A DNA stretch of 64,000 bases from Pilimelia columellifera (GCF_039532605.1 NZ_BAAARY010000001.1:310001-374000), one strand, 5' to 3'. Positions 34,926 to 46,015 are shown, numbered from the stretch's first letter. Translations and numbers: made by a program. The notes: generated by a model from the sequence alone, not told the origin.

Positions 34926-37277
34926 TTGTCGCAGCGCGTGCCCGCCGTCCGGCGAACCTTTCACCTCGTCGCCGCCGTCCTGCTGGCGAGCGCCGGCGTC
35001 GGGTGGGTGCTGACCAGTTTCTGCTCGCCGTGGGCCGCCCCGCTGTGGGGGTGGGCGCCGCCGGTCGCGAGCGCCGCCGTCGCCGCGTCGGCCTGTTGGA
35101 GCACGGCCGAATCGCCGGCGCTGGCCCGGACGGGGCGACGGTTCTGGCGCCGGGTCGGCGTCGCGATCGGCGTGATCGGTTGCGGCGGCGTCACCAGCGC
35201 GATCGACTGGCTCGGCGGCGCCGACCACCCCACGCTGCACAACCGGCCGGGAACCCTCACCCTTTACGTCCTGGGCGTGCTGATCCTCCTGTTCGCTCTG
35301 CTACGACTGCCCAACAAATCCTCGCTGTCGCGGTCCCAGCGGCGGCGGTTCCTGCTGGACATGGCGATCGTCATGACGACGACCGGGTTGTTCACCTGGT
35401 ACCTGTCGTTCCGTCAGGTCGAGCGGTGGTCGACGCTCACCGGCTGGGCGGCGGCGGCGATGGCGACGCTCCTTCTGGGTTTCGCGGCCACGGTGGCGTT
35501 CAGCCGGGTGGCCCTGACCGGTAGTGGCCCGGCTGACCCCCAGGCGTTGCGCGTCCTCGGGATGACGGCGGCGGTGGGGGCGTTCGTCGGATCGTTGTCG
35601 CCGCTGATGCAGAACAGCCCGCACCTCAACAACGCGATGCTGTCGATCCCGTGCACCGCGCTGGTGATGGTCTTCGCCGCGGACCGCCAACGGCGGGCGG
35701 CCGCGGGGGCGGCGGGGCGGGCAGCCGGACCGCCGCGCGCCTACAGCGTCGTCCCGTATCTGGCGGTGGCCGCGACTGATGTGCTGCTCCTGGCGACGAC
35801 GTACCACCGCGAGGGCGAGGCGGTGATCGTGGCGTTGTGCGCCGTCGTGATCACCGGGGTGGTGGTGTACCGGCAGATCACCGTGCTGGCCGACAACGCC
35901 CGGCTGCTGCGACGGGTGGACGCCAGTATGCGCGACCTGCGCCAGGCGCAGGGGCAGCTGGCGCATCAGGCCCATCACGACAGCCTGACCGGGCTGACGA
36001 ACCGTCGCCTGTTCGAGCAGCGGGTCCAGGGCTCGTTGACCGCTGGCGAGGCGTTCAGCGTCGCGCTCATCGACCTGGACGACTTCAAGATCATCAACGA
36101 CCGGCTCGGGCACGGCGCCGGCGACGCCCTGCTGATGACGGTCGGTCAACGGCTCCAGGAGTGTCTGGGGCCGGAACACGTCGTGGCCCGGCTCGGCGGG
36201 GACGAGTTCGCCGTCCTGCTGACGGGTGTGTCCACCACCGACGCCTCGCCGGACCTCGACCGGATCGTGGCCGCGCTGCGCCGCCCGATCAGTGTCATCG
36301 GCCAGGAGCTCAGCGTCGGTTCCAGCATCGGCGTCGCCGACGGCGCCCCGGGCATCGCCCCCGCCGAGGTGATGCGCCGGGCCGACCTGGCCATGTACGC
36401 GGCCAAGGGACGCGGCAAGAACCGCTACGCCCGCTACGACCGGGAGTTGGAGCGGCACGCCAACAAGGAGGCCCGGCTGGCCGCCGACCTACGGCTGGCC
36501 CTGGGCCGGGGCGAGTTCTGCCTCGTCTACCAGCCGGTGGTCGCGCTGCCCCACGGCCGGCCGGTGGGCGGGGAGGCGCTGGTGCGCTGGCGACATCCGG
36601 ACCGGGGCCTGGTGCCGCCGAGCGAGTTCATCGGCGTCGCCGAGCGGACCGGCGTCATCGTCGCGTTGGGGAGCTGGGTCCTACGCGAGGCGTGCCGGGC
36701 CGCCAGCGGGTGGCTGGCGAGCCCGGCCGCCGCCTCCGGCCCGTGGCGACTGAGCGTCAACATCTCCGCGCGCCAGCTCCGCGAGCCGACCTTCGCCGCC
36801 GAGGTCGCCGCGGTCCTCGCCGAGACCGGACTGCCGCCCGAACGACTCGTCGCCGAGGTCACCGAGACCGCGGTCTTCGACAACGAGCCGGCCGTTGCGG
36901 CCCTCACCACGCTACGCGGCCTCGGGGTGTCCATCGCTCTGGACGACTTCGGGACCGGCCACTCATCGCTCGGGCTGCTGCGCACGATCCCCGCCACCGT
37001 CCTGAAAGTCGACAAATCGTTCGTGGACAACATCGCCGGAGCGGAGGAGGAGGTCATCGCCACCGCCATGCTCCAACTGGCCAACGGACTACGTATGGAC
37101 GCCGTCGCCGAGGGGGTCGAGACCTCCGCCCAGGCCGACCGGCTGCACCAGCTCGGCTACCGACAGGCGCAGGGCTTCTACTTCTACCGTCCGGTCGGCG
37201 CCGCCGACATGGGGGCGCTGCTCGCCGGGACCGCCGCGATCGCGGCGACCAGCCCGGGAGCAGCCTCGACCCAGTGA
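34926..37277 (+). CDS. Membrane GGDEF-EAL cyclic di-GMP protein
   Basis: This 783-aa protein has about 7-8 membrane segments in residues 10-315, a GGDEF domain (about 345-500) and an EAL domain (about 515-770). The cyclase motif GGDEF is intact but lacks an RxxD inhibition site. The phosphodiesterase motifs are also intact (EALVRW, NISARQL, LDDFGTGHSS, VDKSFV, AEGVET). It could therefore make or degrade cyclic di-GMP; many such fusions act mainly one way. I chose the TTG at 34926 because GGAGGAGG lies 7 bases upstream; an ATG 96 bases earlier has no ribosome site. Confidence 0.9.
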   Translation: MSQRVPAVRRTFHLVAAVLLASAGVGWVLTSFCSPWAAPLWGWAPPVASAAVAASACWSTAESPALARTGRRFWRRVGVAIGVIGCGGVTSAIDWLGGADHPTLHNRPGTLTLYVLGVLILLFALLRLPNKSSLSRSQRRRFLLDMAIVMTTTGLFTWYLSFRQVERWSTLTGWAAAAMATLLLGFAATVAFSRVALTGSGPADPQALRVLGMTAAVGAFVGSLSPLMQNSPHLNNAMLSIPCTALVMVFAADRQRRAAAGAAGRAAGPPRAYSVVPYLAVAATDVLLLATTYHREGEAVIVALCAVVITGVVVYRQITVLADNARLLRRVDASMRDLRQAQGQLAHQAHHDSLTGLTNRRLFEQRVQGSLTAGEAFSVALIDLDDFKIINDRLGHGAGDALLMTVGQRLQECLGPEHVVARLGGDEFAVLLTGVSTTDASPDLDRIVAALRRPISVIGQELSVGSSIGVADGAPGIAPAEVMRRADLAMYAAKGRGKNRYARYDRELERHANKEARLAADLRLALGRGEFCLVYQPVVALPHGRPVGGEALVRWRHPDRGLVPPSEFIGVAERTGVIVALGSWVLREACRAASGWLASPAAASGPWRLSVNISARQLREPTFAAEVAAVLAETGLPPERLVAEVTETAVFDNEPAVAALTTLRGLGVSIALDDFGTGHSSLGLLRTIPATVLKVDKSFVDNIAGAEEEVIATAMLQLANGLRMDAVAEGVETSAQADRLHQLGYRQAQGFYFYRPVGAADMGALLAGTAAIAATSPGAASTQ

Positions 37278-37331
37278 GCCAACGCGCCGCCGGGGCTCAG
37301 GTCAAGGAGCGGGCCGGCCGATAGACGAGGC

Positions 37332-38912
37332 ATGACAGGACCGCACACGGAGCCGGGCACAGCGGCGCAGCGCCCGGCAAGTCTCGGCGTGACCGAGCTG
37401 ACGCGGGCGGTGACCGAGCTGGAGCTGGTCCCGTACCACGCCCCACAGGACGCTGAGGCGCCAGCTCAGGACCTGGAGCGACGCGCCCGTGAGCTCGGCC
37501 TGGAGTCTCTGGTGGTGCGGGCGAGGCTCATCACCGCGGACGTCCGGGCCCGGATGGGGGACAACGCCGCCCTCGGCCGGGTCGCCCACCAGGCGCTGAT
37601 CTGGGCCAACGCGCGCGGCGATGTCGAGGTGCAGGTGCGTTGCCAGCGACTGTTGTCGGCCTTCTACGGGCGCCTGGGCGACACGGCGACCTCCCTGGAG
37701 CATGCGGTCCGCGCCGTCGAGCTGTTACCGGCGTCCGCGCCGGCGCCGTTGCGGGTCCGCCACTACATGGGCCTCGCCGTCGCGCTGATGCTGGCGCGGT
37801 CATTCGACGCCGCCCGGGACCGTTTCGCTGTCACGTTGTCGATGCTCGACGAGCGCGACGACCCCGATGTCCGGGTCGCCGTCCTCAATAATCTCGCGTA
37901 CCTGGAGCTCACGGCCGGTGACACCGGGGCCGCGATGCGGGCGGCCGACCAGATGCGCGCCGTCGGGCAGCGGCACGGCATCACCATGGACGCCGTGTAC
38001 CTGGACACCATCGCCAGGGCGCAGATCGGCGCGGGGCGCTTCGCCGCCGTCGAGCTGACCCTGGCCCCGATCCTGGAGTCCGACGACGGGTGCACCGAGC
38101 CGCACGACCTGGCAGAGGCCCTGCTCACCCTGGCCGAGAGCCAGCGGCTGGCCGGCGCCCTCGACCAGGCGCTCGGCAGCGTGCGTCGGGCGCTCCACGA
38201 GAGCCGACGGCGCGGCATCGAGAGCTTCGTGGTGCGCGGCCTCAGGGAGCACGCCGCCGTGCTGGCGGCGAGGGGCTCCTACGCCGAGGCGTACGAGCAG
38301 TTGCTGGCGTTCCACACCGCCCACGAAGCGGTGCAGTCCGCCGAACGTCAGGCCCGCGCCCGCACCCTGCATGCCGCCTTCGCCACCGAGGAGGCGGTGC
38401 AGCAGAGCCGCCGATATCGGGAGATGTCGCTGCGGGACCCCCTGACCGGCCTGTACAACCGCCGCTACATCGACGACCGGTTGCCGGCCCTGCTAGACCA
38501 CAGTCGGCAACGCTTCGGCCACCTCTCCGTCGCGATCATCGACCTGGACCACTTCAAGAGGGTCAACGACGAGGTGTCCCATGACGCGGGCGACAAGGTG
38601 CTGGCAAGGCTCGCCACCCTGCTGGAGGCAGCCGTCGGCGGCGACGGCAGCTTCGTCGCACGGCTCGGCGGCGAGGAGTTCCTGCTCGTCCTCCACGCCG
38701 ACTCGGCCACCGCCGCCCGCGTCTGCCAACAGCTGTGCGACACCATCCGCGCCAAGGACTGGAGCGACCTCGTCGGCACGATGCCGATCACCGCGAGCGT
38801 CGGCGTCGCCACCACGTTCGCTGGCGGCGACGCCGCGATCGCGCTGCTGAGCACAGCGGACCGGAACCTTTACCGCTCGAAGGCGAACGGCCGCGACCGG
38901 GTGACCGCCTGA
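37332..38912 (+). CDS. TPR-GGDEF diguanylate cyclase
   Basis: This 526-aa soluble protein has a helical N-terminal region of TPR-like repeats (residues ~20-340; for example VLNNLAYLELTAGDTGAAMRAADQM). A GGDEF domain follows (about 365-526), with LRDPLTGLYNRRY at its start and an intact GGEEF signature. There is no RxxD inhibition site. TPR-coupled cyclases usually take input from protein partners. It follows the GGDEF-EAL gene by 54 bases on the same strand and may be cotranscribed. Confidence 0.88.
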   Translation: MTGPHTEPGTAAQRPASLGVTELTRAVTELELVPYHAPQDAEAPAQDLERRARELGLESLVVRARLITADVRARMGDNAALGRVAHQALIWANARGDVEVQVRCQRLLSAFYGRLGDTATSLEHAVRAVELLPASAPAPLRVRHYMGLAVALMLARSFDAARDRFAVTLSMLDERDDPDVRVAVLNNLAYLELTAGDTGAAMRAADQMRAVGQRHGITMDAVYLDTIARAQIGAGRFAAVELTLAPILESDDGCTEPHDLAEALLTLAESQRLAGALDQALGSVRRALHESRRRGIESFVVRGLREHAAVLAARGSYAEAYEQLLAFHTAHEAVQSAERQARARTLHAAFATEEAVQQSRRYREMSLRDPLTGLYNRRYIDDRLPALLDHSRQRFGHLSVAIIDLDHFKRVNDEVSHDAGDKVLARLATLLEAAVGGDGSFVARLGGEEFLLVLHADSATAARVCQQLCDTIRAKDWSDLVGTMPITASVGVATTFAGGDAAIALLSTADRNLYRSKANGRDRVTA

Positions 38913-38931
38913 CCGGCGGCCCCGGCGCGCG

Positions 38932-39552
38932 TCAGCCTCGGGCCGGCACGTTCAGGCAGGCCAGCCGGGCGCCGGCGGTCCCGGCCTTGCCTGGCTCGGT
39001 GCTGGTGGTGGAGGCATGCACGATCACCGACCGGGGCGTGTTGGTGAACGTGCCGCGGTGCTTGGTCGTGACCGTCGCGCCGCCGGTGGCGTCCGTACGG
39101 AAGTCCAGCCAGATCTCGTTGGTCGAGTTGGCGTAGCTGGGGTCGACCGACGGCGGCGAAGCGGACGCGGCCGGGTCCGGCGACTGCTGGAAGTGCGGGC
39201 CGGCCGCGTCACCGGTCGCCCCGCAGGGCGCGCTGTGGATATGCGCGCCGTAGGCGCGGTTGGCCACGAAGCCGCCGGCGGTCAGCTCGACTGTGGATTC
39301 GTCGCCCGCCGGGGTGATCGCCACCGACAGGGTCGCGTTGAGCGGTGCGAGTTTCGGGTCGTAGGTGATGGCAGCGGCGCCGGCGGTGTAGGCGGCGAGC
39401 GCCCCGGACGCCACGATCGGCGCCCCGGCGGTGGCGCTGGCGCTCGGCGGCGGCGTGGCGGACCCGGTCGGTTGTGGAGCGTCGTCGTCGCCGCATCCGG
39501 CGGCGGCCAGCGGTGCGGCCAGGAGCAGAAGTGCGGCAGTGGCGCGTCGCAT
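38932..39552 (-). CDS. Cu(-only)-type superoxide dismutase lipoprotein
   Basis: This 206-aa extracytoplasmic lipoprotein has signal MRRATAALLLLAAPLAAAGC, with the lipobox Cys at residue 20, then a low-complexity linker and a SodC-like domain. Copper-ligand-type His residues are visible in AHIHSAPCG, GPHFQ and IVHAST. The Cys pair (SAPCG and ARLACL) would form the usual disulphide. The His-His-Asp cluster that binds zinc in Cu,Zn enzymes is not apparent, as in the zinc-free SodC of Mycobacterium tuberculosis. It would remove superoxide outside the cell. GGGAG precedes the ATG. Confidence 0.84.
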   Translation of the reverse strand: MRRATAALLLLAAPLAAAGCGDDDAPQPTGSATPPPSASATAGAPIVASGALAAYTAGAAAITYDPKLAPLNATLSVAITPAGDESTVELTAGGFVANRAYGAHIHSAPCGATGDAAGPHFQQSPDPAASASPPSVDPSYANSTNEIWLDFRTDATGGATVTTKHRGTFTNTPRSVIVHASTTSTEPGKAGTAGARLACLNVPARG

Positions 39553-39732
39553 GCGATTCTCCCAGGTGTAGAGCTGCTGATGGCGATGCCGCACGGCCCC
39601 GGTTGGGGCTCGCGCGGCCGTTGATGACAGTGGGCTACGGCTGTTGAACGACGGTAGCGTGTCGCAGAGATTGTGGCGCGCCGAAGTCCTCCGTGGCGCT
39701 CAGAACCCCCGGCCGCGCGCCGATATGGAGGT

Positions 39733-40791
39733 ATGTCCTTGGCCAGCCTGCTCGCCCTCGGCGCTGAGCCCACCGGGGCCCGCGCCGCCCGCATCCGCCA
39801 CTCCCCACAACACGTCGATGGCAGATTCCGGAACGCGGGCGGGGCCATCCCGTCCGGCGAGCCCGCTGTGAGCGCGTTCGCGGAGTGGCGCGGACGCGGC
39901 GCGGCCCGTCCCGACGCCGTGATTCCGGTCGTCCGACCCGACTTCGCCGACCGGCCAGCGGACGGGCTGCACGCGGTGTGGCTCGGCCACGCCGCCGTGC
40001 TCGTCGAGATGCAGCGACGGCGGGTCCTCATCGATCCGATCTTCAGCGACCGGTGCTCCCCGGTCGGCTTCACCGGGCCCCGACGGCTGCACCCTTCCCC
40101 GCTGCCGCTGGCCGACCTGCCGGAGATCGACGCGATCGTCATCTCGCACGACCACTACGACCACCTCGACCTGCCCTCGATCGTCGCGCTCACCCGCCGG
40201 CACGCGGCCCCGTTCCTGGTCCCGCTCGGCGTCGGCGCCCACCTCGAACGCTGGGGAGTGCCGCCGGACCGGATCATCGAGTTGGACTGGCACGAGAGCG
40301 CCCGCGTCGCCGGCCTCACGTTCACCGCGACGCCCGCCCACCACTTCTCCGGGCGGGGTCTCACCCGCGACCGGACCCTGTGGGCCTCGTGGGTGATCGC
40401 TGGCGGGGAGCGCAAGGTGTTCTACACGGGCGACTCCGGTTACTTCGCCGGGTATGCCGACATCGGCCGTGACCACGGCCCCTTCGACCTGACCCTGATG
40501 CAGGTCGGCGCTTACAGTCACGGCTGGCCCGACATCCACATGACGCCCGAGCAGGGACTCCGGGCCCACCACGACGTCCGTGGGGGGCTGCTGCTGCCGG
40601 TGCACTGGGCGACGTTCCGGCTGGCTTTCCACAGCTGGGCCGAGCCCGTCCAGCGGCTGGCCGCGGCGGCGGCGTCCGACGCCGTGTCGCTCGTGGCGCC
40701 ACGACCGGGCGAGCGCCTCGACGTCGACGCGCCGCCGCGGCTGGACGCCTGGTGGGACGCGCTCGTGCCGGCAGGGTTGACGGCCCGTTAG
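39733..40791 (+). CDS. NAPE-PLD-like metallo-beta-lactamase-fold hydrolase
   Basis: This protein of about 352 aa has the metallo-beta-lactamase fold. The metal-binding motif is HDHYDHLD (HxHxDH type). The opening VWLGHAAVLVEMQRRRVLIDPIF and the later YTGDSGYFAGYADIG and LPVHWATFRL segments place it with the UlaG/NAPE-PLD group, which hydrolyses phosphodiester bonds in N-acyl-phosphatidylethanolamine. The bacterial substrate is unknown. The start is ambiguous: GGAGGT directly abuts the ATG at 39733, while the TTG at 39739 has better spacing, and the frame is open 20 codons further up. There is no signal peptide. Confidence 0.84.
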   Translation: MSLASLLALGAEPTGARAARIRHSPQHVDGRFRNAGGAIPSGEPAVSAFAEWRGRGAARPDAVIPVVRPDFADRPADGLHAVWLGHAAVLVEMQRRRVLIDPIFSDRCSPVGFTGPRRLHPSPLPLADLPEIDAIVISHDHYDHLDLPSIVALTRRHAAPFLVPLGVGAHLERWGVPPDRIIELDWHESARVAGLTFTATPAHHFSGRGLTRDRTLWASWVIAGGERKVFYTGDSGYFAGYADIGRDHGPFDLTLMQVGAYSHGWPDIHMTPEQGLRAHHDVRGGLLLPVHWATFRLAFHSWAEPVQRLAAAAASDAVSLVAPRPGERLDVDAPPRLDAWWDALVPAGLTAR

Positions 40792-40800
40792 CCGGGGTAT
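40775..40800 (+). promoter_or_regulatory. Sigma-B/F-type promoter for the DUF5709 gene (near-leaderless)
   Basis: GGTT (40775-40778), 16 bases, GGGTAT (40795-40800), then 9 bases to the ATG at 40810. The -35 box lies inside the end of the preceding gene. Spacing and start distance match the stress promoters in the first 9 kb. Confidence 0.5.
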
Positions 40801-40809
40801 CAACAGGTC

Positions 40810-41328
40810 ATGCATTCAGACAGACGCTTCGGCCTGGTGTCTGAGCCGCAGGCCGACGGTCTGCCCGACACCGCCGACCACGACTCCACCGCGTACGACG
40901 ACATCCACTCGGCCCGCGAGGCCGACGGGCCGAGGCCGGCGGCGTTGCCGGTCGACCACGCCGTCCGGTTGGACGCCTTCGGTGGAACGCCCGCCGAGGC
41001 GCGGGCAGGCACGCCGCTGGACCAGCGGCTCGCCCAGGAGCAGCCAGACCAACTGCTGACCGGCCCGGACGCCCGCTGGGACGACGAGGAGCGTCCGGAC
41101 CACGACGTCCTCGATCCGTCGCCGCGTTTCGACCCCAGCAACCCCGTCTCGATGTACGACCGCCCGTTGGACGATGGCGACGTCGCGCCGATCGGGCGGC
41201 TCGCCGCCCCCGACGCCGGCAGCGGCTTCGACGAGGAGAAGGACGAGGTGGCCCGGGACATGGGGCCGTCGGGGGGCGGCCCGACCGTCGAGGAGGCAGC
41301 CATGCACGAGACCCACGAGCTGGACTGA
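40810..41328 (+). CDS. DUF5709 protein
   Basis: This 172-aa, very acidic, probably disordered soluble protein belongs to a family confined to actinobacteria. The family marks are the LDQRLAQEQPD segment and the C-terminal GRLAAPDAGSGFDEEKDEVARDMG with EEAAMHE. Function is unknown. The near-leaderless GGGTAT promoter suggests general stress induction, as for the DUF2795 gene 36 kb away. Confidence 0.82.
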   Translation: MHSDRRFGLVSEPQADGLPDTADHDSTAYDDIHSAREADGPRPAALPVDHAVRLDAFGGTPAEARAGTPLDQRLAQEQPDQLLTGPDARWDDEERPDHDVLDPSPRFDPSNPVSMYDRPLDDGDVAPIGRLAAPDAGSGFDEEKDEVARDMGPSGGGPTVEEAAMHETHELD

Positions 41329-41566
41329 CCAGACACAGCTCCGCTATCCGCGCACGCCCGGCTCACGCTGACCCGCCCGGGTCGCGCCGAGCACAGTGGA
41401 CGTGCGATTCCAGAGTGTGGCACCGGTATGGGCCGTCGACAGCGCTTCCGCGCTTCGGCGGCCCCTTTCTGGCGGCGGCCCATGTCTGGCAAGTGCCGTT
41501 CCCTCCAGGCTGACAATCCACACCAGTCTATGTAGAGTTCTACGGATAAGTCTGAGGGGGAGTCTG

Positions 41567-42490
41567 ATGGAGCCACATGTGTCGTCCGCGTTGCGCCACG
41601 GCCCGTTCCATCACGCGCTGCGCGCCGCCATCAAGGCGCGGGGTCTGCCTCTCGAACGACTGCGTCAGTGTCTCGCCGAGGCGGACATCGCCGTGGGGGT
41701 CGCCACCCTCAGCTCCTGGCAGTCCGGACGGCGACGGCCGGAACGGCCCGATTCGCTGCGCGCCGTCGAGATCCTCGAGGAGATTCTCGACCTGCCGGAA
41801 CGATCGTTGATCGTCCTGCTGGGCGCGCCCCGGCGCCGTGGTCCCGCCCCCCGGCGGGAGCACGGGGCACGGGGCTACGCCGAGCTGCTGGACGCGGCCG
41901 ATCGGCTTGCCAGGCTTGTCCAGCAGCTCGGCTGCCGGGACGGCCGGCTCCGGGTGCTCAGCGCCCACGACATCGCCTACATCGGCGCGGACAGCTCGCT
42001 CGCCTCCCTGGAGACCACCGTGGTGATGGAGGCCGTCGAGGAGACCGACCGTTACGTCGCCTTCTATCAGGGCGGGTCGGGGATCGACCCGACCGGTGGC
42101 GGTTCCGTCGAGTTCATCCCGACCGGGAACTGCCGGGTAGGCCGGACCAGGCACGACCCGGCCAACGGGCTGTTCGTCGCCGAGATGCTGCTGGACCGCC
42201 GGTTACGGCCGGGCGACACCTCGGTCACCAGGTACCGGGTGACCGACCGCACCGGCGCCGGCGGCGGCGAGTACGTCCGCTTTCTCCGGTTCTCCGCGCA
42301 ACAGGTGGTCATCGAGGCGCGGTTCAGCGCGGACGCGCTGCCCCTGCGGTGCTGGAGCTTCACTCGCGCCAAGGAAGGCCATCCGGACCAGACCCACGAA
42401 GAGGTCACGCTCGGGGCCTACCACGAGGCCCACGTCGTCGGCGCCGACCTGTCCGCCGGTCTCATCGGCATCGGCTGGGACGCCGTCTGA
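41567..42490 (+). CDS. XRE-like helix-turn-helix regulator with C-terminal ligand-like domain
   Basis: This 307-aa protein has an N-terminal helix-turn-helix region (about residues 10-75: LRAAIKARGLPLERLRQCLAE, then LSSWQSGRRRPERPDS), as in XRE-type DNA-binding domains. The C-terminal ~210 residues are unlike any family I can name with confidence. The ATG is preceded by GAGGGGGA. The 238 bases before it contain no gene. No metabolic operon is adjacent, so its targets cannot be guessed; autoregulation is common in this class. Confidence 0.72.
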   Translation: MEPHVSSALRHGPFHHALRAAIKARGLPLERLRQCLAEADIAVGVATLSSWQSGRRRPERPDSLRAVEILEEILDLPERSLIVLLGAPRRRGPAPRREHGARGYAELLDAADRLARLVQQLGCRDGRLRVLSAHDIAYIGADSSLASLETTVVMEAVEETDRYVAFYQGGSGIDPTGGGSVEFIPTGNCRVGRTRHDPANGLFVAEMLLDRRLRPGDTSVTRYRVTDRTGAGGGEYVRFLRFSAQQVVIEARFSADALPLRCWSFTRAKEGHPDQTHEEVTLGAYHEAHVVGADLSAGLIGIGWDAV

Positions 42491-42558
42491 GACGATCGCC
42501 GTCCGACGACTGGCGCCGCGTCCGCAGCCGAAGCGGCCGATCGACAGCGGCCGTTGTA

Positions 42559-42588
42559 TTGACATTCGCTCAGCCTTATAGCTGTATA
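42559..42588 (+). promoter_or_regulatory. Candidate housekeeping promoter of the M14 carboxypeptidase gene
   Basis: TTGACA (42559-42564), 18 bases, TGTATA (42583-42588), in a locally AT-rich patch about 170 bases before the ATG. This implies a 5' leader of about 160 bases, in which I see no known riboswitch. Confidence 0.45.
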
Positions 42589-42755
42589 GATGCAGATCGA
42601 TCGGACTGGGTGTCCCCACCCGGCCGGCCGATCAGTTCCCCAACGGCGAAACACCGCTGAGCGCCTGCCGAAACGACCATCTGTCCCGTCGCCCGCCCCA
42701 GGCGTGCCCGGCAGACCGCTCGGCCGACCACAGCGCCTAACCCCCGAGGTAGCTG

Positions 42756-44453
42756 ATGAGCCAGCAACGGAAAAAGTGGTCGCTCGTGGTCGCGGTGTCA
42801 GCCGCGCTCACCGCCACCCTCACCGCGCCCGCCGGCGCGGGCCTGCCCCTGCCCGGTATCGACGTCGCCGAACAGCAGCCGGCGAGCGCCGAGCCTGTCA
42901 CCACCTACGTCTACGGCGTCCAGGCGCCGACCGCGGCCGACGCGGAGAAGCTGGCCCGCCAGGGCTTCGACCTGCTGGAAGACCGGGACGGCGACACCCT
43001 GTTCGTCGCCGGCGACGCGGCCGTCGGCAAGAAGCTGGCAGCCGCGGGCTTCCGCGCCGAGGTGTTCGACACGATGCGCCCGTCCTGGGAGAACCCCGGC
43101 GGCCTCATCGGCAACCCCGACCCGAAGAACGCGAAGGTCGCCGACACCTTCTACGGCGGCTACCACACCTCGATGGGCCACATGAACCACCTTCAGCAGG
43201 TGGCGTCGGCCAAGCCCGACCTGACCAGGATCCACAACCTGGGCAAGACCTACACCGGCAAGTACGACGTCCGGGCGATCTGCATCACCAAGCTCGCCCA
43301 GGGCGACTGCGAGCAGCGCAACGACGGCGCCAAGCCGAAGTTCTTCCTGATGACCCAGACCCACGCCCGCGAGATCGCCGCCGGCGAGATGTCGTACAAG
43401 TTCATCGACCACCTCACCAACGGCTACGGCTCCGACGCCGAGGTGACCGCGCTGCTGGACTCGACCGAGGTCTGGGTGGTGCCGATCGCCAACCCCGACG
43501 GACTCGACATCGTGGCCCAGGGCGCCCGACCGTCGATGCAGCGCAAGAACCGCAACCCCACCGGCGGCAACTGCACCGGCGACAGCGTCGGCGTCGACCT
43601 CAACCGCAACAACGACAGCCACTGGGGCGGGGCCGGAACCTCGAAGAACCCGTGCAACGACACGTACCTCGGGCCCAGCGCCAGCAGCGAGCTGGAGAAC
43701 AAGGCGCTGCACAACGTCTGGGCCAAGATCTTCAAGAAGCAGCGTGCGGGCGGCAACTCTCCCGCCCCGGTCACCGCCACCGGCTACATGCTCTCGATCC
43801 ACACCGTCGCCGGGATGAACCTGGTGCCGTGGCAGTACGCCAACACGCCGGCCCCGAACGACAAGGCGCTCAAGGCCATCGGCGCGCAGATGAAGTCGTA
43901 CAACGGGTACCAGACCGGGCAGGCCCCGCAGATCCTCTACGCGGCCTCCGGCGGCCATGACGACTACATCTACGACAAGCTCGGCGTCGCCTCGTCGACC
44001 ATCGAGCTGGGCGGCGCGGGGCAGTGCGGCGGCACCAACTTCCACCCGCCGTACAGCTGCGTCGAGACGTACTGGAAGGCCAACAAGTCGGTCCTCATGT
44101 ACCTCGGCAAGATCGCCAAAGCGCCGTACGCGGCCTCGTTCGGCCCGAACGTCCGCTCGGCCGAGATCACCGGCGCGAACCTGTCGGTGACCGTCGACGC
44201 CCGCACCTACGAGAACGCGGCGAAGGGCCGGGAGAACGTCGGCGGCGACGCCACGACCGTCGAGTACTCGTTCGATCCGACGTTCGCGTCGGCGTCCCCG
44301 CTGGCGCTCAAGCGCTCCGGGGTCACCGCCACCGCGAGCGTGGCCGTCAACGCCGCCGGCCAGCCGGCCGGGCGACGGATGGTCTACGTCCGGGCCAAGG
44401 ACAAGGCGGGCAACTACGGCCCGACCACCGCAACCTGGATCACCGTGGGCTGA
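42756..44453 (+). CDS. Secreted M14 zinc carboxypeptidase
   Basis: This 565-aa exported peptidase begins with a Sec signal peptide (residues 1-~30). The M14 domain (about 130-440) has the zinc ligands in HAREIAAGE (H-x-x-E), the third His in MLSIHTVAG and the catalytic Glu in SSTIELGG. The substrate-binding Arg-type segment VDLNRNND is present. A C-terminal beta-sandwich module (about 455-565, ending MVYVRAKDKAGNYGP) follows. It should release C-terminal residues from extracellular peptides. GAGG lies 6-7 bases before the ATG. A strong terminator follows. Confidence 0.92.
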   Translation: MSQQRKKWSLVVAVSAALTATLTAPAGAGLPLPGIDVAEQQPASAEPVTTYVYGVQAPTAADAEKLARQGFDLLEDRDGDTLFVAGDAAVGKKLAAAGFRAEVFDTMRPSWENPGGLIGNPDPKNAKVADTFYGGYHTSMGHMNHLQQVASAKPDLTRIHNLGKTYTGKYDVRAICITKLAQGDCEQRNDGAKPKFFLMTQTHAREIAAGEMSYKFIDHLTNGYGSDAEVTALLDSTEVWVVPIANPDGLDIVAQGARPSMQRKNRNPTGGNCTGDSVGVDLNRNNDSHWGGAGTSKNPCNDTYLGPSASSELENKALHNVWAKIFKKQRAGGNSPAPVTATGYMLSIHTVAGMNLVPWQYANTPAPNDKALKAIGAQMKSYNGYQTGQAPQILYAASGGHDDYIYDKLGVASSTIELGGAGQCGGTNFHPPYSCVETYWKANKSVLMYLGKIAKAPYAASFGPNVRSAEITGANLSVTVDARTYENAAKGRENVGGDATTVEYSFDPTFASASPLALKRSGVTATASVAVNAAGQPAGRRMVYVRAKDKAGNYGPTTATWITVG

Positions 44454-44469
44454 TCTCACAACAAGCAAA

Positions 44470-44511
44470 CAGTCAGGGCGGCCGGTACACCCCGGCCGCC
44501 CTGACTGTTTT
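44470..44511. terminator. Strong bidirectional terminator between the M14 gene and ahcY
   Basis: CAGTCAGGGCGGCCGG (44470-44485) pairs with CCGGCCGCCCTGACTG (44492-44507): a 16-base-pair stem, 6-base loop, then TTTT on the plus strand and a GTTTGCTTG tail on the minus strand. It ends both converging genes. Confidence 0.92.
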
Positions 44512-44545
44512 CCAAACCCTGCCCTACGGGGCCTACCTCACTGGA

Positions 44546-46015
<1,470 letters not shown>

